From NCBI GenBank assembly GCA_964406105.1, contig CAYOQK010000001.1, forward strand, positions 1 through 7,415: DNA of 7,415 nt. The letters are read 5' to 3'. A program made the translations under genes and the position numbers. The first letter of the stretch is position 1, and every line of letters starts with the position of its first letter. Origin of the DNA: WGAB01 sp964406105 (GTDB lineage Bacteria > Hydrothermota > Hydrothermia > WGAB01). Of this stretch, positions 5,923 to 7,415 are shown in pieces. A model generated the notes under the pieces. That model was not told the DNA's origin. It saw only the letters and a list, made by a program, of their open reading frames with translations, and did not search any database.

Positions 5923-7413
5923 TCATCGCCATCCTCTTCCTGGGAAGTAAAGGGCGCGCCATGTGGACATTCCGCGGCCGGTTCGGGGTTGTGCCAGGGG
6001 GCGGACCTCCGCACGGCGGCCGGTCCAGCCCATCAATGCGGCCCCCACCAATAGCTCAGGGGTATCGGCTTGAGGGGGCAACTGGAAATCGTTGAGGAAG
6101 CCAGTGTGGTACTCACCAGACCGAAATCGGGGATCCTGGAGCACCCCTAAGTGCAGGGGAATATTGGTTTGAAGCCCGAGGATCAGGTACTCCTGCAGGG
6201 CCCGTTGAAGCCTGCGCAAGGCCTGCTCGCGGGTATCGCCCCAGGCGATGAGTTTGGAGAGGATGGGATCGTAGTAGATCGGCACCTCAAAGCCTTGGTA
6301 AATGCCAGAGTCCAGGCGGATCCCCGGGCCTCCTGGTTCGGCCAGGTACCGGATGGTGCCTGGCGAGGGCATGTACTGGTGAAACGGGTCTTCGGCATAG
6401 ATTCGGGCTTCTATGGCGTGGCCTCGGCCCACCAGATCCTGTTGACGGAAGGGCAGCCGTTCTCCCATGGCCACCCGAAGTTGTAGCTCCACGAGGTCCA
6501 GGCCAAATCGCATTTCCGTGATGGGGTGTTCCACTTGGAGCCGAGCGTTTACCTCCAAGAAGTAAAACCGTCCTGAGGCGTCCACCAAGAACTCCACGGT
6601 GCCTGCGTTGGTGTACCCGGTTTCCAGCGCCAGAGCCACGGCGGCCTCGCCCATTTCACGCCGAAGGGCCTCGTCCACTACCGGCGAGGGGGTTTCCTCA
6701 ATCACCTTTTGGTGGCGTCGTTGCACCGAGCATTCGCGTTCGCCGATGTACACACCGTTTCCGTGGTGATCCACGAGGATTTGGATCTCTACGTGCCGGG
6801 GGTTTTCAATGAACTTTTCCACGTACAGGCGGCCGTCGCCAAAGGCCGCTTGTGCCTCTTGGGATGCCAGGTTAAACAGGGACACGAACTCGTCTTCTGA
6901 TCGCACGATGCGCATCCCCTTGCCCCCGCCGCCCATGGCGGCCTTGAGGAGTACGGGAAACCCGATCCTTCGGGCCGCCTCCAGGGCTTGGACCGCATCG
7001 GTGAGGCCTTCGGTGGTGCCGGGGATGACGGGTACGCCGGCCTTGATGGCCCGTTGTCGGGCCATGAGTTTGTCCCCGGTGACCTCCATGGCCTCGGGGG
7101 GAGGTCCGATGAACACGAGGCCAGCCTCCTGCACACGGCGGGCGAACTCGGCGTTTTCGGAAAGGAACCCATAGCCTGGATGGATGGCTTGAGCCCCTAC
7201 CTGTTGGGCCGCTTGGATGATGCGATCCATGTTGAGATAACTTTGGGTGGACTCCGGTGGTCCAATGGGCACAGCAGCGTCGGCCACCAGTACATGAAGG
7301 GCGCGGGCATCGGCCTCTGAGTACACGGCCACGCTTTGGATCCCCATTTCCCGCAGGGTGCGGGCGACCCGAACGGCGATCTCTCCCCGATTGGCAATGA
7401 GCACACGTTTCAT
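5923..7413 (-). CDS. accC: Biotin carboxylase subunit of an acyl-CoA (acetyl/propionyl-CoA type) carboxylase
   Basis: Uses ATP and bicarbonate to carboxylate biotin on a carrier protein. N-domain: VLIANRGEIAVRVAR (4-18), HPGYGFLSENAEFA (78-91). ATP-grasp: GGGGKGM (161-167), EKFIENPRHVEIQ (199-211), ERECSVQRRHQKVIEE (225-240; His234, Lys236), EVNARLQVEHP (287-297; Glu287, Asn289, Arg291, Gln293, Glu295 match the E. coli active-site set). C-domain: GHAIEARIYAEDP (331-343; Arg337), GIRLDS (364-369; Arg366), YYDPILSKLIAWG (380-392), TNIPLHLGVL (416-425). NARLQVEHP and YYDPILSKL resemble propionyl/methylcrotonyl-CoA carboxylase alpha subunits more than E. coli AccC. A tail of about 50 residues past the usual end (448-496) finishes in GRGWR, like the segment leading into the BT domain in fused subunits. 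The ATG at 7413 gives the family N-terminus; its SD lies outside the window. It heads the visible operon; the symbol is by similarity. Confidence 0.95.
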   Translation of the reverse strand: MKRVLIANRGEIAVRVARTLREMGIQSVAVYSEADARALHVLVADAAVPIGPPESTQSYLNMDRIIQAAQQVGAQAIHPGYGFLSENAEFARRVQEAGLVFIGPPPEAMEVTGDKLMARQRAIKAGVPVIPGTTEGLTDAVQALEAARRIGFPVLLKAAMGGGGKGMRIVRSEDEFVSLFNLASQEAQAAFGDGRLYVEKFIENPRHVEIQILVDHHGNGVYIGERECSVQRRHQKVIEETPSPVVDEALRREMGEAAVALALETGYTNAGTVEFLVDASGRFYFLEVNARLQVEHPITEMRFGLDLVELQLRVAMGERLPFRQQDLVGRGHAIEARIYAEDPFHQYMPSPGTIRYLAEPGGPGIRLDSGIYQGFEVPIYYDPILSKLIAWGDTREQALRRLQRALQEYLILGLQTNIPLHLGVLQDPRFRSGEYHTGFLNDFQLPPQADTPELLVGAALMGWTGRRAEVRPLAQPRTGRGMSTWRALYFPGRGWR

Positions 7414-7415
7414 AA

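Noticed and set aside
5898..6014. Longer start (ATG at 6014) for the biotinyl protein, overlapping the biotin carboxylase gene
   Set aside because: The extra 39 residues are an out-of-frame reading of the carboxylase C-terminus; the ATG at 5897 has a well-placed GGAGG and begins the conserved domain.

Overview
The window carries seven protein genes, all on the minus strand, so transcription runs from right to left. G/C-rich third positions, Arg/Glu-rich proteins with few cysteines, and very tight packing suggest a GC-rich, possibly thermophilic bacterium. The secreted parallel beta-helix protein with the ILWGN...YSDVQGG signature is a type common in environmental and candidate-phylum bacteria. 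I cannot name the lineage from the sequence alone.

Right part (7413 to 5376): a biotin carboxylase of the acyl-CoA carboxylase alpha-subunit type, followed by a separate small protein that joins a BT-like linker domain to a biotinyl domain (EAMKM). Together they look like one alpha subunit split into two polypeptides. No carboxyltransferase subunit is in the window.

Middle (5366 to 3656): ribBA, a bifunctional DHBP synthase/GTP cyclohydrolase II, overlaps ribH, lumazine synthase, by 20 bases. These supply both branches that meet at lumazine. ribD and riboflavin synthase are not here. The RibH has a Ser where the family usually has an active-site Phe.

Left-middle (3648 to 1274): a GT4 glycosyltransferase resembling PimA-like enzymes, then a RocD-type ornithine aminotransferase. 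Gaps between these six genes range from a 20-base overlap to 25 bases, so they read as one transcription unit of mixed metabolism. Its promoter lies beyond the right edge.

Left end (1273 to 1): a 180-base intergenic region holds a good sigma-70-type promoter (TTGACA, 17 bases, TAAAGT), a 5' leader of about 118 bases with two dyads, and a full-length Shine-Dalgarno. These drive a secreted, repeat-rich beta-helix protein that is cut off by the left edge after 364 residues. It is the only gene here outside the metabolic operon.

No RNA genes, CRISPR, insertion sequences or phage genes are seen. Nothing in the window amounts to a clearly new biological system. The points most worth a second look are the split carboxylase subunit, the RibH active-site substitution, the beta-helix gene with its structured leader, and the -10-like TATAAT just before the SD-less ribBA start.
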